Below are positions 7,054 through 14,773 of a stretch of 64,000 bases of DNA, in pieces. The stretch is taken from NCBI GenBank assembly GCA_036504335.1, contig DASXVJ010000030.1, forward strand, positions 15,432 through 79,431. The letters are read 5' to 3'. Positions within the stretch are counted from its first letter, which is position 1. The number at the start of each line of letters is the position of its first letter. Made by a program: the position numbers and the translations under genes. The notes below the pieces were generated by a model that did no database searches, had not been told where the DNA came from, and saw only the letters and a list, made by a program, of their open reading frames with translations. Origin of the DNA: Fen-183 sp036504335 (GTDB lineage Bacteria > Acidobacteriota > Thermoanaerobaculia > UBA5066).

Positions 7054-9894
7054 CTACCCTTCCAGCGCGAGGAGCGCCGCGAGGAGCTCGCCGCCGTCCG
7101 GGTAGCGCTCGGGCCGGTGCCGGGCGAGCGTCTTCATGAGAATCCGGATCTCTTCCTCGTTCAGGAACGGCGCGTACGGACGCGGGTCGTCGGGGTCGCG
7201 CTCGAGGCGCGCCACGAGGACGTCCTCGCCGACGTACGGCCAGCGGCCGGTCGCGAGGGTGTAGAAAGCCGCGCCCAGCGAGTAGATGTCGGACGCCGGG
7301 CTCGGCATCTCGCCGCGCAGGACCTCGGGCGGGAAGAACGCGGGGCTCCCGATGAGCTTCGACGTGCCGCCCGCGTCCGCCTGCGGAAGAGCGAGGCCGA
7401 AGTCGAGGATGCGCAGCGTGCCGTGCTCGTCGAGGATGAGGTTCGCGGGCTTGAGGTCGCGATGGAGGATCCCCTTCGCGTGGGCGGCCGCGACCCCGCG
7501 CGTCGCCTGCGTGAACCAGTTGCGCCAGTGCTTCCTCACGCGCTCGGGGTCTTTCTTGATGAGCTTCTGGAGGTTCGGCCCCTCGAGGTACTCCATGGCG
7601 AGGTAGAGCGAGCCGAAGCCGTCGCCATAGTCGTAGAGGGCGACGATGTTCGGATGCTTGAGGGCCGCGATCGCCTTGGCCTCGCGCTTGAAGTACCGCA
7701 TCGCCGTCTCGTCGCCGCGGAGCTGCCACGGCAGGATCTTCACGGCGACAAAACGGTCGAGCTTGCGGTCGAGCGCCTTGTGGACGACGCCCATGCCGCC
7801 CCGGCCGAGCTCCGCGAGGATTTCGTAACGGTCCTCCGGCGTCTCGGGGAGACCCGACCCCGCCCGGAACGCGGGCGGGGTCGGCGGCGCGGGCAGCGGC
7901 GGCGGCGGCGGCGACACGGGTCCGGGGATGGCCAGCCTCGGCGGCTGGACCTTTTGCGTGACCGGCGAGCGCGTGACGGCCGCGTACGGTCCGGACTTGT
8001 GCACCGCGGGCGTCCGGATGAGCGCGGACGGCATCGAGGAGTCGATCTCGACGTCCCCGAAGGGGAGCGGCGGCACCGCGCTCGAGCCGTCGAGGACGGA
8101 CGGGTCGAAGGCTGCGATGCGGCCCAGCTCGACGCCCTCGCCGGAGTCGCCGGCGGTGCGCAGCGCCCCGAGAAGCGTCATGTGGAGCGGCAGGTTGTCG
8201 GCCTGGACCGGTCCGCGCGGCAGGAACTCGCGCAGGACGTGGATGGCATCCTTCGGCTCGTTCACGGCAAGGTGCGCGCGCGCGAGGTCGTGGAAGAGCT
8301 CCCCGAGCCCTTCGTCGTTGCGCGGCACGCTCGTGAGGTACTCCCAGGCCTTCTCGCGGTGCCCGCCGAGGAGGGCGCAGCGCGCGGCCTCGAGGCTCCG
8401 GCCCGTCCGGTGGAAGAGCTGGGCGGCCTCGTCGTACTGATGGTCCGCCTGCAGCGCGGCCGCCGCCGCCGGGAGACGCCCCGCCGCGCGGAACAGCGCG
8501 GCCGCCTTGTCGTACTTCTTGAGCTCGACGTAGAGCGTCGCCGCCTTCTCGTACTGGTTCGTCGCCTCGTAGGCTTCTGCAGCCGCCTCGTTCGCGCCGC
8601 CCTTCTGGTAGAGCGCGGCCGCGCGCTCCGGGCGGCCCGCGTCTTTCCAGGCGTCTCCCGCCTTCACGAGGTCCCCGGCGCGCTCGTAGAAGCCGGCGGC
8701 CCTGAGCGGCTGGCCCGCGCGCCGCCACGCGTCCGCGGCGGACACGAGATCACCCCGCGTTTCGGCCTCGCGAGCGAGGAGCTCCTGCGCCGACTTCTCG
8801 TCGCCCGCCCGCGCGGCCGCGAGCGCGGCTTTCGTCAGCGCGCCGCTCTTCTCGAAACTCTGGACGGCCTCCGTCGAGCGGCCGCTTTCGGCGAACAGCT
8901 CTCCGGCGAGCAGGTACTCCTGCGCAGCGCGGAACGCCTCGCCCGCCTCGCCGGGCCGCCCGGCCGCCCGGTACGCCTCGCCCGCGCGCTTCCAGAGCGC
9001 CGAACGCACCGGACCGCTCGTCGTCGCCTCGGCGAGCTTCCGGCACGCCTCCGCGAGGGTGCCGTTGTCTCCGAGGGACTCCGCGATCTCCGCGAGCCGG
9101 TCCCAGCGGCCGCCCGTGCGCGCGAGCTGGAGCGCCTTGAGGCCCGTCTCCTCCGCGGCCGCCGAGTTGCCCGCCGCCAGCCAGGCGCGCGAGGCCTCCC
9201 AGAGCCAGGCGTCGCCCGCGTCCTGGTAGAGGCGGGCAGCCTCTGCCGGCTCGCCGTCGCGCATCTCGAGCGCCGCGAGGCGCGCCCACGAGCGGCCTTT
9301 CTTGAACATCCGGCGCGCGCGCCGCACGTCGCCGGCCTTCAGGTACGCGTCGCCCGAACGGACCCAGTCCTTCGCCGACGCGTATCCCCGCGCGAGCTGG
9401 GCGTCGGGCAGAGGCGGTTTCCCGAGGCGGATCGCAAAGAGGCAGAAGAGGAGGCCGGCGAGGTCGATCGCGAACCGCAGCGTCGCGGTGCGGGAGAGCA
9501 GGCGCGTGAGGGACGACGCGGCGACGTCCTGCGCGGCCGCCTGCAGCGCCGGGGTCCCGAGGAGCTCAGCGGCGAGGGCCAGGATCTGGTCGAGGTGAGC
9601 GGCCACGAGGCACCCCAGACCGAGGACGAGGAGCAGGGCCGAGGAGCGCAGCCAGTCGCCGATCGCGACGCCCCGCAGGTTCAGGGCGTTCACGACGAGC
9701 CGCGCGAAGAGGAACACGACGAGGAGGGAGCCGACCTGGGGCGCCCAGTAGAACCGGTTCTCGACCAGCGACCGCGCCAGATCGTGGGTGGCCGTGTTCG
9801 CGCGCGCCCAGTCCACCGCGCGAACCAGCCCGAGCTGCGCGGCGAGCGCGAGAATCAGAGAGGGGAGGTCGTCCTTCCAGGTTCTGCCGGCCAC
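7054..9894 (-). CDS. Membrane TPR protein with C-terminal Ser/Thr kinase
   Basis: A 946-residue protein in an unusual order. Three hydrophobic helices (about 53-72, 82-101, 140-157) are followed by a long series of TPR-like repeats rich in AGD, YEAAG and A-A-LY patterns (about 165-600). A proline-rich linker (about 650-685) leads to a Hanks-type kinase (about 690-940). The kinase has GRGGMGVVHKA, AVKILPW, HRDLKPAN and DFG; the activation segment ends in PPE where APE is usual. The GTG start at 9892-9894 is the first usable start and lies 10 bases after CATAAT. In most bacterial kinases the catalytic domain is N-terminal and the sensor C-terminal; here they are reversed. Substrates are unknown. 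Confidence 0.88.
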   Translation of the reverse strand: MAGRTWKDDLPSLILALAAQLGLVRAVDWARANTATHDLARSLVENRFYWAPQVGSLLVVFLFARLVVNALNLRGVAIGDWLRSSALLLVLGLGCLVAAHLDQILALAAELLGTPALQAAAQDVAASSLTRLLSRTATLRFAIDLAGLLFCLFAIRLGKPPLPDAQLARGYASAKDWVRSGDAYLKAGDVRRARRMFKKGRSWARLAALEMRDGEPAEAARLYQDAGDAWLWEASRAWLAAGNSAAAEETGLKALQLARTGGRWDRLAEIAESLGDNGTLAEACRKLAEATTSGPVRSALWKRAGEAYRAAGRPGEAGEAFRAAQEYLLAGELFAESGRSTEAVQSFEKSGALTKAALAAARAGDEKSAQELLAREAETRGDLVSAADAWRRAGQPLRAAGFYERAGDLVKAGDAWKDAGRPERAAALYQKGGANEAAAEAYEATNQYEKAATLYVELKKYDKAAALFRAAGRLPAAAAALQADHQYDEAAQLFHRTGRSLEAARCALLGGHREKAWEYLTSVPRNDEGLGELFHDLARAHLAVNEPKDAIHVLREFLPRGPVQADNLPLHMTLLGALRTAGDSGEGVELGRIAAFDPSVLDGSSAVPPLPFGDVEIDSSMPSALIRTPAVHKSGPYAAVTRSPVTQKVQPPRLAIPGPVSPPPPPLPAPPTPPAFRAGSGLPETPEDRYEILAELGRGGMGVVHKALDRKLDRFVAVKILPWQLRGDETAMRYFKREAKAIAALKHPNIVALYDYGDGFGSLYLAMEYLEGPNLQKLIKKDPERVRKHWRNWFTQATRGVAAAHAKGILHRDLKPANLILDEHGTLRILDFGLALPQADAGGTSKLIGSPAFFPPEVLRGEMPSPASDIYSLGAAFYTLATGRWPYVGEDVLVARLERDPDDPRPYAPFLNEEEIRILMKTLARHRPERYPDGGELLAALLALEG

Positions 9895-9904
9895 AGGTAT
9901 CGTG

Positions 9905-9910
9905 ATTATG
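9905..9910 (-). promoter_or_regulatory. Candidate -10 (CATAAT) for the TPR-kinase gene
   Basis: On the minus strand CATAAT ends 10 bases before the GTG start of the TPR-kinase. It is back to back with the candidate -10 of the divergent beta-barrel gene. Confidence 0.35.
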
Positions 9911-9933
9911 AGCGATCCGGGTTCCGGGCGCGG

Positions 9934-9939
9934 TAGAGT
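9934..9939 (+). promoter_or_regulatory. Candidate -10 (TAGAGT) for the beta-barrel gene
   Basis: TAGAGT preceded by G ends 9 bases before ATG 9949, matching the short-leader spacing seen before other first genes in the window. No convincing -35 is visible. Confidence 0.4.
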
Positions 9940-9948
9940 CCGCCTCCG

Positions 9949-10518
9949 ATGCCGGGCCGCCCGATCGTCCTCGCCTGCGCCGCCGCGGCGCTCCTCGCCG
10001 CCGCCCCCGCACCCGCCCAGTCGAACTCGGATCCGGACGCGCAGTGGGGCGCCCACGGAGGCGTCGTGACGGGCCCCGACGCCGACGGCGCGCACCCCTC
10101 CTTCGGCGTGCACTGGCGCCCGCGGCTGACGGGCGCCCTCGGCCTCGAGGTCTCCGCCGGGTACGAGCGCCTGAGCTGGTCGGGCGCGAGCAGCACCGTG
10201 GACGCGGATCACGTGCCCGTCGAAGGCTCGCTCCTCTTCTTCTTTCTCTCCAGCCGCCGCGTGCAGCCGTACCTCCTCGCCGGGATCGGATACCACTGGG
10301 TGAACCCGTACGGCGGGAATCCCCCGGCCGGGACGACGTACCAGTCCCAGAACCTCCTCGCGCTCCAGGCCGGCGCGGGCGCCGACGTGCGCGCCGGCGA
10401 GAAGCTTTCGTTCTGGTTCGACGGCCGCTGGACGTTCCTCGACGTCGCGGCGGTCAAGGACCTGGGACTGACGTCCGGCACGCTCCGCTTCACCGCGGGC
10501 GTCAACGTCGCCTTCTAG
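9949..10518 (+). CDS. Small outer-membrane beta-barrel protein
   Basis: A 189-residue protein with a signal peptide (hydrophobic stretch about 5-22, AQS cleavage region near 24). Alternating hydrophobic/polar strands include LEVSAGYERLSW, VQPYLLAGIGYHW and LRFTAGVNVAF. It ends in Phe, the classic outer-membrane assembly signal, and the length suits an 8-stranded OmpA/OmpX-like barrel. The function is unknown. It diverges from the TPR-kinase gene and its TAG stop shares a CTAG with the converging gene at 10515. Confidence 0.75.
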   Translation: MPGRPIVLACAAAALLAAAPAPAQSNSDPDAQWGAHGGVVTGPDADGAHPSFGVHWRPRLTGALGLEVSAGYERLSWSGASSTVDADHVPVEGSLLFFFLSSRRVQPYLLAGIGYHWVNPYGGNPPAGTTYQSQNLLALQAGAGADVRAGEKLSFWFDGRWTFLDVAAVKDLGLTSGTLRFTAGVNVAF

Positions 10519-11498
10519 ACCGAGTCCTCGGGCAGTCCCGCCACGAGCCGGCCGAACGCTTCGGGGTCCGCGTTCCCGCCCGACAGAACGACGCCGACGC
10601 GCCTGCCTGCCGCGTCCGGGACCTTCCCGCCAAGAAGCGCCGCAAGCCCGGCCGTTCCACCCGGCTCGACGACGAGCTTCATGCGCGCGAAGAGGACCGA
10701 CATCGCGACGCGCAGCTCGAGGTCGGTGACGGTCAGAATCCCCCTCGCGAGCGCCGAGACGATTGCGAACGTGTGGACGCCGGCGCGCGTCGTCTGGAGG
10801 CAGTCGGCGATCGTCGCGGGGACCGGGATCTCGACGGGGTGCCCCGCCGCGAGCGAGCGCCTGAAATCGTCGCCGGCCTCGGGCTCGACGCCCCAGACGC
10901 CGATCCCGGGACGGAGCGCCGTCGCGGCGACCGCGACGCCCGAGAGGAGGCCGCCGCCGCCGCACGGGACGAGGACGAGGTCGAGATCCGGCGCGTCCTC
11001 GAGGAGCTCGAGCGCCGCCGTGCCCTGCCCCGCGATGACGGCCGGATCGTCGAAGGGCGGGACGAGGATGCGCCCCTCACGCTCGACGATGTCCTTCGCG
11101 ATCGACTCGCGGCTCTCCCTCGCGCGGTCGTAGACCTTCACCGCCGCGCCGTAGCCGCGCGTCGCGGCGAGCTTGAGGGCGGGCGCGTCGTGCGGCATGA
11201 CGATCGTCGCGGAGATGCCGAGCGTCCGCGCCGCGAGCGCGACCGCCTGCGCATGGTTGCCCGACGAGAAGGCGACGACGCCGCGGCGCTTCTCTTCCGG
11301 GGACAAAAGCGTCAGGCGCGAGAACGCGCCGCGCGCCTTGAAGGCGCCGACCTTCTGGAACGTCTCGCACTTGAAGAAGAGGCGCGCGCCGACGCGTGCG
11401 TCGAGACTCGAGGAGGTGAGGACGGGCGTGCGGTGGACGTGCGGCGCGATCCGCCGGCCGGCGGCCTCGACGTGGGCGAGCGTGACGGGAAGCGTCAT
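10515..11498 (-). CDS. Threonine/serine dehydratase-like PLP enzyme
   Basis: A 327-residue fold-type II PLP enzyme. It shows the KCETFQKVGAFKARGA segment with the expected PLP lysine in AFKARGA, SSGNHAQAVA, the phosphate-binding glycine loop PCGGGGLLSG, and a C-terminal VVLSGGN. The length and motifs match catabolic threonine dehydratase or serine racemase. There is no ACT regulatory domain, which argues against the biosynthetic IlvA form. The ATG overlaps the stop of the upstream acyltransferase as ATGA, so the two are probably co-transcribed. Exact substrate preference cannot be read from the sequence. Confidence 0.87.
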   Translation of the reverse strand: MTLPVTLAHVEAAGRRIAPHVHRTPVLTSSSLDARVGARLFFKCETFQKVGAFKARGAFSRLTLLSPEEKRRGVVAFSSGNHAQAVALAARTLGISATIVMPHDAPALKLAATRGYGAAVKVYDRARESRESIAKDIVEREGRILVPPFDDPAVIAGQGTAALELLEDAPDLDLVLVPCGGGGLLSGVAVAATALRPGIGVWGVEPEAGDDFRRSLAAGHPVEIPVPATIADCLQTTRAGVHTFAIVSALARGILTVTDLELRVAMSVLFARMKLVVEPGGTAGLAALLGGKVPDAAGRRVGVVLSGGNADPEAFGRLVAGLPEDSV

Positions 11499-12157
11499 GC
11501 CTTCTTCAGCCTTTCGCGCGGCGCGTTCACGACGCCGCAGAGCCGGTCCGCCTCGTCGGTGACGGCGTCGATCGCGGCGGCCGCGCGCGCGAGGAACGCC
11601 TCCTCGGTCTCGTCGCCCCCCCGCTCGAGCGGCCGCCCGAAGACGACGACACACCGCGAGAACGGGAGCGGCATGAGGAAGCGGTCCCACGAGTTCAGGA
11701 AGCGCGGGCTCGACGAGGACGAGGACGACGGCAGGACGAGGCCGTTCCCCTGCTCGGCGAGGACGAGGATGCCGCGCTTGCACGTCCGCGCGGGCCCGCG
11801 CGGGCCGTCGGGCGTGAGAGCTCCGCCGGGGGCCGCCTTCAGGGCCTCGAGGAACTCCGCGGAGGCGACGTCCCCGCCGCGCGAGGACGAGCCGCGCGCG
11901 GCAACGAAGCCCCAGTACCTGAGGAACGTCGCGATGATCTCGCCGTCCTCGCTCTTCGAGGCCATCGTGACGTAGCCCTCGCCGCGGTGCGCGAGGATCC
12001 CCCCCACCATCCGCTGGTGCCAGATCGCGTGGAGCGGCTTCTTCCCCTTCGCACGGATCGCCTGCCGGTTCTCCTCGCCGACGATCGTGATCCTCAGCGT
12101 CGCCTCCCACAGGGAAATCGCGAGAAAGACGAGGACGCCGAGGAATCGCTGCAGCAC
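11495..12157 (-). CDS. DUF374 lysophospholipid acyltransferase family protein
   Basis: A 220-residue member of the DUF374/LPLAT-like family, with an N-terminal hydrophobic segment, the IWHQRMVGGIL acceptor motif and the TPDGPRGPA motif. Such proteins often act on lipid A or on secreted lipids; the exact reaction here is unknown. The GTG at 12155-12157 is the first start after a hydrophobic helix can form and lies 7 bases from GATAAT on the same strand. A serine-rich stretch (SSSSSSSS) near residue 145 is unusual for the family. The gene diverges from ccmA and overlaps the dehydratase. Confidence 0.8.
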   Translation of the reverse strand: MLQRFLGVLVFLAISLWEATLRITIVGEENRQAIRAKGKKPLHAIWHQRMVGGILAHRGEGYVTMASKSEDGEIIATFLRYWGFVAARGSSSRGGDVASAEFLEALKAAPGGALTPDGPRGPARTCKRGILVLAEQGNGLVLPSSSSSSSPRFLNSWDRFLMPLPFSRCVVVFGRPLERGGDETEEAFLARAAAAIDAVTDEADRLCGVVNAPRERLKKA

Positions 12158-12164
12158 GGGAGGG

Positions 12165-12172
12165 ATTATCCT
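12165..12172. promoter_or_regulatory. Overlapping divergent -10 elements between DUF374 and ccmA
   Basis: The near-palindrome GGATTATCC supplies TATCCT on the plus strand, 9 bases before the ccmA ATG, and GATAAT on the minus strand, 7 bases before the DUF374 GTG. The two promoters would therefore compete for the same DNA. Confidence 0.4.
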
Positions 12173-12181
12173 TCCCGGCGC

Positions 12182-12808
12182 ATGCGCCTCGTCGCGGACG
12201 GCCTGACGCGCTCCTACGGCGCCCGGAGAATCTTCGGGCCGCTGTCGTTCGAGATTCCGGAGGGGCGCGTCCTCGGCGTCGCGGGTTCGAACGGGAGCGG
12301 AAAGACGACGCTGCTGAAGACCCTCGCAGGACTGATTCGGCCGAGCGGGGGGGGCACGAGGATTTTCCTGGAAGGTGAAGACGCCAGGGCGGCACATGAG
12401 CCGCGCGACGTCCCCTGGTGCATCGGGTGGGTGGCGCCGGATCTCGCCCTCTACGGAGAGCTGACGGCCGAGGAGAACCTGACGTTCTTCCAGAGCGTCC
12501 ACGGCCTTCCGGCATCGCCTGGCCGCGCGCAGGCGCTCCTCGAGAGCGTCGGCCTTCCGCCCTCCTCTCATTCGAAGAAATCTCTCTCCTCCCTTTCCAC
12601 GGGCCAGCGCCAGAGAGTGAAGCTCGCATACGCGACGCTCCACGACCCCGCGGTTCTCTTCCTCGACGAGCCGTCCTCGAACCTCGACGCGGACGGCGTC
12701 GAAGTCGTCGCCCGAGTCGTCGCCTCCCAGCGCTCCCGCGGGGTCGCGATCATCGCGTCCAACGACCCGCGGGACCTCGCGCTGGCCGACGAGACCGTGT
12801 CGTTGTGA
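12182..12808 (+). CDS. ccmA: Heme exporter ATP-binding protein CcmA
   Basis: A 208-residue ABC ATPase matching CcmA size and position. The Walker A is GSNGSGKTT, the signature motif is SLSTGQRQRV, the Walker B is AVLFLDEPSSNLD. CcmA powers CcmAB-dependent release of holo-CcmE during system I cytochrome c maturation. The gene heads a ccmA-ccmB-ccmC-ccmD-ccmE-ccmF order and overlaps ccmB as GTGA. The residues just before the signature motif (SSHSKKSLS) are encoded by an AT-rich copy of the dispersed motif described in the findings. Confidence 0.88.
   Translation: MRLVADGLTRSYGARRIFGPLSFEIPEGRVLGVAGSNGSGKTTLLKTLAGLIRPSGGGTRIFLEGEDARAAHEPRDVPWCIGWVAPDLALYGELTAEENLTFFQSVHGLPASPGRAQALLESVGLPPSSHSKKSLSSLSTGQRQRVKLAYATLHDPAVLFLDEPSSNLDADGVEVVARVVASQRSRGVAIIASNDPRDLALADETVSL
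12563..12600 (+). repeat. Dispersed AT-rich motif, copy in ccmA
   Basis: It contains TTCGAAGAAATC followed by a pyrimidine run TCTCTCCTCCCTTTCC. About 30 bases align with the reverse strand of the copy at 44435-44470 in uvrA, allowing a 2-base gap. It is read here in the frame S-K-K. Confidence 0.6.
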
Positions 12809-13503
12809 GCGCGCGCCCGCCCGCCCCCCTCCTCGGGGCCGCGCTCGCCGTGCTCCGCAAGGACCTCCTCGCGGAATGGCGCACGCGCATCGCCGTGAAC
12901 GCTCTCTTCCTCTTCGCGTTCGCCGTCCTCGTCCTCGTCGGCTACGCGGTCGGCCCGACGCGTCTCGCGCCCGAGGACCGGCCCACGGTGAATGCGGTGC
13001 TCCTGTGGATCGTCATCTTCTTCTCGGCGATGACGGGCCTCGCCCGCGTGTTCGTGAAGGAAGAGGAGGGCGGAACGGCCGCTGCCCTTCGGCTCGCGGC
13101 GCCACCCGCCGCGGTCCTCCTCGGCAAGTACCTCGTGAACATCGTCCTGCTCTTCGGGGTGACGGCGTTCATCGTGCCGCTCTTCCTCGTCCTGACCTCG
13201 TTCGAGATCGCGTGCCCGACGCTCTTCGTGGCCCTGCTCGTCTTCGGGTGCCTCGGCCTCGCGGGCGCGTCCACGTTCACCGCGGCGCTCGTCTCGAAGG
13301 CGGCGGCGAAGGGCGCCCTCTTCGCGGTCCTTTCCATTCCGCTTCTCCTCCCGCCGCTCATCGCCGCGGTCTCGGGCACGCAGGTGGCGGCGCGCGAGGC
13401 GGACTTCTCCGCCGGCCTCGACTTCGTGCGGGTCCTCGTGGCTTACGACGGCGTCGTCACGACGGCGGCTTTCGCTCTCTTCGACGCCGTCTGGCGGGAG
13501 TAA
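12805..13503 (+). CDS. ccmB: Heme exporter membrane protein CcmB
   Basis: A 232-residue membrane protein with about six hydrophobic helices. It has the CcmB-typical N-terminal KDLLAEWRTR segment and the FVKEEEGGTAAALRLAAPP region. It is the permease partner of CcmA. The GTG start overlaps ccmA's TGA as GTGA. About 86 bases separate it from ccmC, the only sizeable gap in the ccm cluster; that gap holds a candidate -10, so ccmC and downstream genes may have their own promoter. Confidence 0.88.
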   Translation: MSARPPAPLLGAALAVLRKDLLAEWRTRIAVNALFLFAFAVLVLVGYAVGPTRLAPEDRPTVNAVLLWIVIFFSAMTGLARVFVKEEEGGTAAALRLAAPPAAVLLGKYLVNIVLLFGVTAFIVPLFLVLTSFEIACPTLFVALLVFGCLGLAGASTFTAALVSKAAAKGALFAVLSIPLLLPPLIAAVSGTQVAAREADFSAGLDFVRVLVAYDGVVTTAAFALFDAVWRE

Positions 13504-13577
13504 GTCCGCTCAAAACGGCCTTTTTGAAACGGAGTCTCTGAAGCAAGTGAACTAATGGGCCGCCCCGGCCCGACAGG

Positions 13578-13583
13578 TATGAT
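13578..13583 (+). promoter_or_regulatory. Candidate internal -10 (TATGAT) for ccmC
   Basis: TATGAT preceded by GG ends 6 bases before the ccmC GTG. It follows an AT-rich spacer (13508-13556) that is lower in GC than the surrounding genes. This would let ccmC-ccmF be expressed apart from ccmAB. Confidence 0.4.
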
Positions 13584-13589
13584 CCCCGC

Positions 13590-14252
13590 GTGAAGAGTCT
13601 CGGACTCATCTCCAAGTGGCTCCTGGGCCTCGGGATGGCGGCGATCTGCTGGGGGGCGTTCCTCTACGCGCGCCCCGCCCAGAGCTTCGTCGGCGAGTCC
13701 TCGCGGATCGTCTTCTTCCACGTCCCTCAGGCCTGGGTGTCGACCCTCGCGTTCTTCGTCGCGGCCTGGTATTCGTGGAGGTATTTGAGGAAGCGCCGGA
13801 TCGAGGACGACGACGCCGCGGCGGCCGCCGCCCGGCTGGGGTTTGTCTTTTGCGTCCTCGCGACCGTGACCGGCTCGATCTTCGCGCGTGTCATGTGGAA
13901 CTCGTACTGGAACTGGGACCCGCGCGAGACGTCGATCGTCCTGCTCCTCCTCGTCTACGGCGCCTACCTCGGCCTGAGGGGCGCGCTCGAGGATCCCGAG
14001 CGCCGCGCGACCCTCTCGGCGGCCTACGCGCTCGTCGCGGTCGTGACGGTGCCGTTCCTCGTCTTCGCCGTGCCCCGGATGTACCAGTCGCTGCATCCGG
14101 ACACCGTGATCAACACGGAGGGAAAGGTGAAGATGTCGTCCGACATCCGCCTGATCTTCTTCTCGTCGATGGTGGCTTTCATGGGACTTTTCTACTGGAT
14201 GTGGAACCTCGACCGCCGCGTTTCCCGCATCGTCCGCGAGAGGTCGGCATGA
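13590..14252 (+). CDS. ccmC: Cytochrome c biogenesis protein CcmC (heme handling)
   Basis: A 220-residue membrane protein with six hydrophobic helices and the tryptophan-rich heme motif W107-N-W-D110-P-R-E-T-S. Heme-ligand histidines are expected on either side (FFHVPQAW and SLHPDTV). CcmC presents heme to CcmE. The length matches the family. It overlaps the ccmD-like gene as ATGA. Confidence 0.92.
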   Translation: MKSLGLISKWLLGLGMAAICWGAFLYARPAQSFVGESSRIVFFHVPQAWVSTLAFFVAAWYSWRYLRKRRIEDDDAAAAAARLGFVFCVLATVTGSIFARVMWNSYWNWDPRETSIVLLLLVYGAYLGLRGALEDPERRATLSAAYALVAVVTVPFLVFAVPRMYQSLHPDTVINTEGKVKMSSDIRLIFFSSMVAFMGLFYWMWNLDRRVSRIVRERSA

Positions 14253-14380
14253 GCACGGCTCTCGGCTACGTCGCCGCGGTGAACATCGTCATCTGGGCCG
14301 GAATCTTCGGCTACCTCATTTACCTGGATCGCCGGGTTCGCGCCGCCGAGACGCGTTCCGGCGGGGAGAACAAGCCATGA
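14249..14380 (+). CDS. CcmD-like small membrane protein
   Basis: A 43-residue peptide with one transmembrane helix (about 6-26, AAVNIVIWAGIFGYLIYLD) and a charged C-terminus. Size, topology and its position between ccmC and ccmE match CcmD, which helps release holo-CcmE from the ABC complex. Sequence similarity in this family is always low, so the call rests on topology and synteny. It overlaps both neighbours as ATGA. Confidence 0.75.
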   Translation: MSTALGYVAAVNIVIWAGIFGYLIYLDRRVRAAETRSGGENKP

Positions 14381-14772
14381 AACGCGCCTACTGGGCCGGA
14401 GCCATCCTGATCCTCGGCTTCCTCGCGCTCGGACTCACGACGTTCACGAAGACCATGACGCCTTACGTGAGCTTCTCCGAGGCGAAAACCTCGCACCGCA
14501 CCGTCCAGGTGATGGGCGCCCTCGAGAAGGGCTCCACGAAGTACGACCAGGACAAGAAGACCCTCAACTTCACGCTCGTGGACCCGCAGACGAAAGAACT
14601 GATCCCGGTGTCCTACACGGACGTCAAGCCGGCGAACTTCGAGGACGCGGTGTCGATCGTCGCGATCGGCCGCTACGAGAACGACAGATTCACGGCGGAG
14701 AAGCTCCTCGTGAAGTGCCCCTCGAAGTACCAGGGCGAGGAGATCGAGAAGCAGTACGGGAAGAAGGCCTGA
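14377..14772 (+). CDS. ccmE: Heme chaperone CcmE, CxxxY type
   Basis: A 131-residue periplasmic heme chaperone with an N-terminal anchor (about 7-24) and an OB-fold core. The heme-binding motif is C114-P-S-K-Y118, where classical CcmE has HxxxY with a covalent His-heme bond. CxxxY-type CcmE is known from some Desulfovibrio and archaea and often accompanies reduced ccm gene sets. The start overlaps the ccmD-like stop as ATGA, and ccmF follows after one base. No ccmG, ccmH or ccmI is present in the window. Confidence 0.9.
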   Translation: MKRAYWAGAILILGFLALGLTTFTKTMTPYVSFSEAKTSHRTVQVMGALEKGSTKYDQDKKTLNFTLVDPQTKELIPVSYTDVKPANFEDAVSIVAIGRYENDRFTAEKLLVKCPSKYQGEEIEKQYGKKA

Positions 14773-14773
14773 C

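Noticed and set aside
9949..11975. 643-residue plus-strand frame running on from the beta-barrel gene
   Set aside because: It is out of frame with the barrel that ends at 10518, and covers two well-supported minus-strand enzymes.
13505..13560. AT-rich spacer before ccmC as a terminator
   Set aside because: The only stem found (TCAAAA with TTTTGA) is 6 bases of A/T pairs, too weak for a terminator. It is better read as part of an internal promoter region.
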